Of a stretch of DNA of 6,072 bases, positions 5,318 through 6,072 are shown piece after piece. The first letter of the stretch is position 1, and each line of letters starts with the position of its first letter. Made by a program: the position numbers and the translations under genes. The notes beneath the pieces were generated by a model. It made no database searches. It was not told the DNA's origin and saw only the letters and a program-made list of their open reading frames with translations. Origin of the DNA: an uncultured Paludibacter sp. (GTDB taxonomy: Bacteria > Bacteroidota > Bacteroidia > Bacteroidales > Paludibacteraceae); contig CALFXE010000052.1 in NCBI GenBank assembly GCA_937927845.1, positions 1 to 6,072 of the forward strand, written 5' to 3'.

Positions 5318-5602
5318 ATGAAAAACTTGCAAAAACTTATTGATGTTTGCCAAGCATATAAAGCTGGAAATTTTGGAGTAGAAGAATTTCAACATAAAAT
5401 AGAAGCAATTTATTTACCAGATGAGTGTAAACACACACTAGAAAAACTACAACACAACGCATTTAATTATCTAGAAAAAATATTTTACTTTTATCCTCAA
5501 GATGAGCATAAGCAATATGCTGAAAAAGTAGCAGATGATCTTATTCAGGCAACTCTTGCAGAACAAGAACGATTGAAGGATCAGTGCCCTTATCAACAAT
5601 AA
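5318..5602 (+). CDS. Immunity 5: small helical protein, putative antidote of toxin 5 (family not recognised)
   Basis: A 94-residue protein, apparently all-helical, with no signal or membrane segment. Landmarks are L-I-D-V-C-Q-A-Y-K-A-G (8-17), E-E-F-Q-H-K-I-E-A-I-Y-L-P-D-E-C (22-37), then L-E-K-L-Q-H-N-A-F-N-Y-L-E (41-53) and a C-terminal helix A-D-D-L-I-Q-A-T-L. I cannot assign a family. The role is inferred from position: same strand, 16 bases after the toxin stop, and the same toxin-then-immunity order as in the four better understood cassettes. ATG 5318 is preferred over the TTG at 5315 because AAAGGAG (5305-5311) is spaced 6 bases from it. A strong hairpin terminator follows within 25 bases. 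Confidence 0.6.
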   Translation: MKNLQKLIDVCQAYKAGNFGVEEFQHKIEAIYLPDECKHTLEKLQHNAFNYLEKIFYFYPQDEHKQYAEKVADDLIQATLAEQERLKDQCPYQQ

Positions 5603-5621
5603 GGTTTATATTTCGTATTAT

Positions 5622-5661
5622 AAACAGGCGACCGCCCGTACAAATGGGTGGTCGTCTGTTT
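5622..5661 (+). terminator. Strong hairpin terminator after immunity 5
   Basis: A 16-base-pair stem (5622-5637 with 5646-5661, including two G-T wobble pairs) and an 8-base loop. The A-rich left arm and T-rich right arm (CTGTTTGTCTG) suit termination on either strand. It lies 19 bases after the immunity stop. Confidence 0.75.
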
Positions 5662-5683
5662 GTCTGCAGGATTGAGATTGCAA

Positions 5684-5722
5684 TTATGTAATATCCCTCA
5701 GCACGCCATCTTCGTCACTATC
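5684..5722 (-). pseudogene. Minus-strand peptide tail, copy B (gene remnant?)
   Basis: Read on the minus strand: DSDEDGVLRDIT then TAA. Differences from copy A are mostly silent or conservative (GAT/GAC, GGG/GGC, TTA/CTG, TCA/ACA). An in-frame TGA lies two codons upstream. The stop lies about 22 bases from the 5622-5661 hairpin, as copy A's stop lies about 25 bases from the 4494-4523 hairpin. Confidence 0.35.
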
Positions 5723-5783
5723 ACCTCAATACCAATTTAGCACTGAGCCGGAAGCCCATGGGCCGAAGAGACGGCTTTGGCTG

Positions 5784-6072
5784 ATGCCGAAGAGCAGTGT
5801 GCCGGAGCTGTATCGGGTATCAAAGGGATTGGTACCGGTTGTGGGTAACGGGGTGAAGTTGCAGGGCGGAGGTAATCTGTATCCGACCTATGGGGAAATG
5901 GTGGCAAAGTACGGCGGGATCGGCAGCAGAGCAGCGACGGGATATGGGATGCCGGGCGGCAAGGTTACCTCGGGGGTAACAAGCAGTGCTGTGAATCCTG
6001 TGGCGGGTAACGGACTGCGCTATCCGGTTATAAATGCGGTTGCAAATCGAGGGGCAAGCGGGTATAATGGAA
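5784..6072 (+). CDS. Cassette 6: pre-toxin region of another toxin gene (3' end outside window)
   Basis: The frame is open from 5676 to the right edge; ATG 5784 is the first in-frame ATG but has no Shine-Dalgarno. The translation (MPKSSVPELYRV..., L-Q-G-G-G-N-L-Y-P, Y-G-G-I-G-S-R) is glycine-rich and leads into MPGGKVTSG..., which is identical at DNA level to the start of toxin 3 (5949-6072 equals 2179-2302). It is therefore a pre-toxin block with more upstream sequence than any other copy here. Composition becomes GC-rich from about 5739, so the left end of the copied segment is probably near there. It may be a longer orphan cassette; the toxin tip lies beyond the window. I see no known domain in the visible 96 codons. 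Confidence 0.65.
   Translation, partial: MPKSSVPELYRVSKGLVPVVGNGVKLQGGGNLYPTYGEMVAKYGGIGSRAATGYGMPGGKVTSGVTSSAVNPVAGNGLRYPVINAVANRGASGYNG
5949..6072 (+). repeat. Pre-toxin block, copy 6 (identical to start of copy 3)
   Basis: All 124 bases match 2179-2302. The sequence to the left differs completely from that left of 2179, so 2179 is the junction in copy 3, while copy 6 runs on upstream as the same reading frame. Confidence 0.93.

Noticed and set aside
1..6072. CRISPR array, tRNA or rRNA
   Set aside because: The direct repeats are long coding blocks, not short repeats with spacers, and no tRNA or rRNA-like sequence was seen on either strand.

Overview
This window is a tandem array of polymorphic-toxin cassettes. 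Each cassette has three parts: a conserved GC-richer 'pre-toxin' block ending in an EGAG motif, an AT-rich variable C-terminal toxin domain, and an AT-rich immunity gene with a good Shine-Dalgarno site. Everything confidently coding is on the + strand. The AT-rich variable genes, GGAGG-type ribosome binding sites, and toxin/immunity families best known from Bacillus (YeeF/YezG-like, YobL/YobK-like) point to Bacillota. A Negativicutes or Bacilli host is my inference; nothing in the window fixes the genus. No secretion domain is visible, because the full-length carrier protein lies outside the window.

Layout. Cassette 1 (1-904): 3' end of an LHH-type HNH/Endo VII nuclease toxin plus a SUKH (SMI1/KNR4) immunity gene. 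Cassette 2 (943-2085): SHH-type HNH/Endo VII toxin plus an alpha-helical, Imm48-like immunity gene, closed by a terminator (2089-2124). Cassette 3 (2179-3515): YeeF-like DNA/RNA non-specific nuclease plus a YezG-family (DUF600) immunity gene. Cassette 4 (3583-4477): WHH-type HNH toxin plus a second, different SUKH immunity gene, followed by a hairpin. Cassette 5 (4708-5602): an unrecognised, possibly BECR/DUF4258-like toxin domain plus an unrecognised 94-residue helical partner, closed by a strong hairpin. Cassette 6 (about 5739 to the right edge): only the pre-toxin block of another toxin gene, continuing out of the window.

How it fits together. The conserved block has a different left end in each cassette but the same right end, just after the codons for EGAG. 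This is the pattern expected of orphan toxin-tip/immunity modules stored behind a full-length delivered toxin and usable as recombination donors to swap its tip. The toxin reading frames have no convincing ribosome binding sites. The immunity genes do, so the array may mainly supply immunity and a silent toxin repertoire. The block exists in two sequence subtypes, and cassette 4 looks like a mosaic of both.

Less expected signals: two spacers share a hairpin followed by a short minus-strand peptide tail whose differences look like protein-level selection; there is a 16-base AT dinucleotide run inside toxin 5; and a 17-base palindrome is centred exactly on the left recombination junction of cassette 3.
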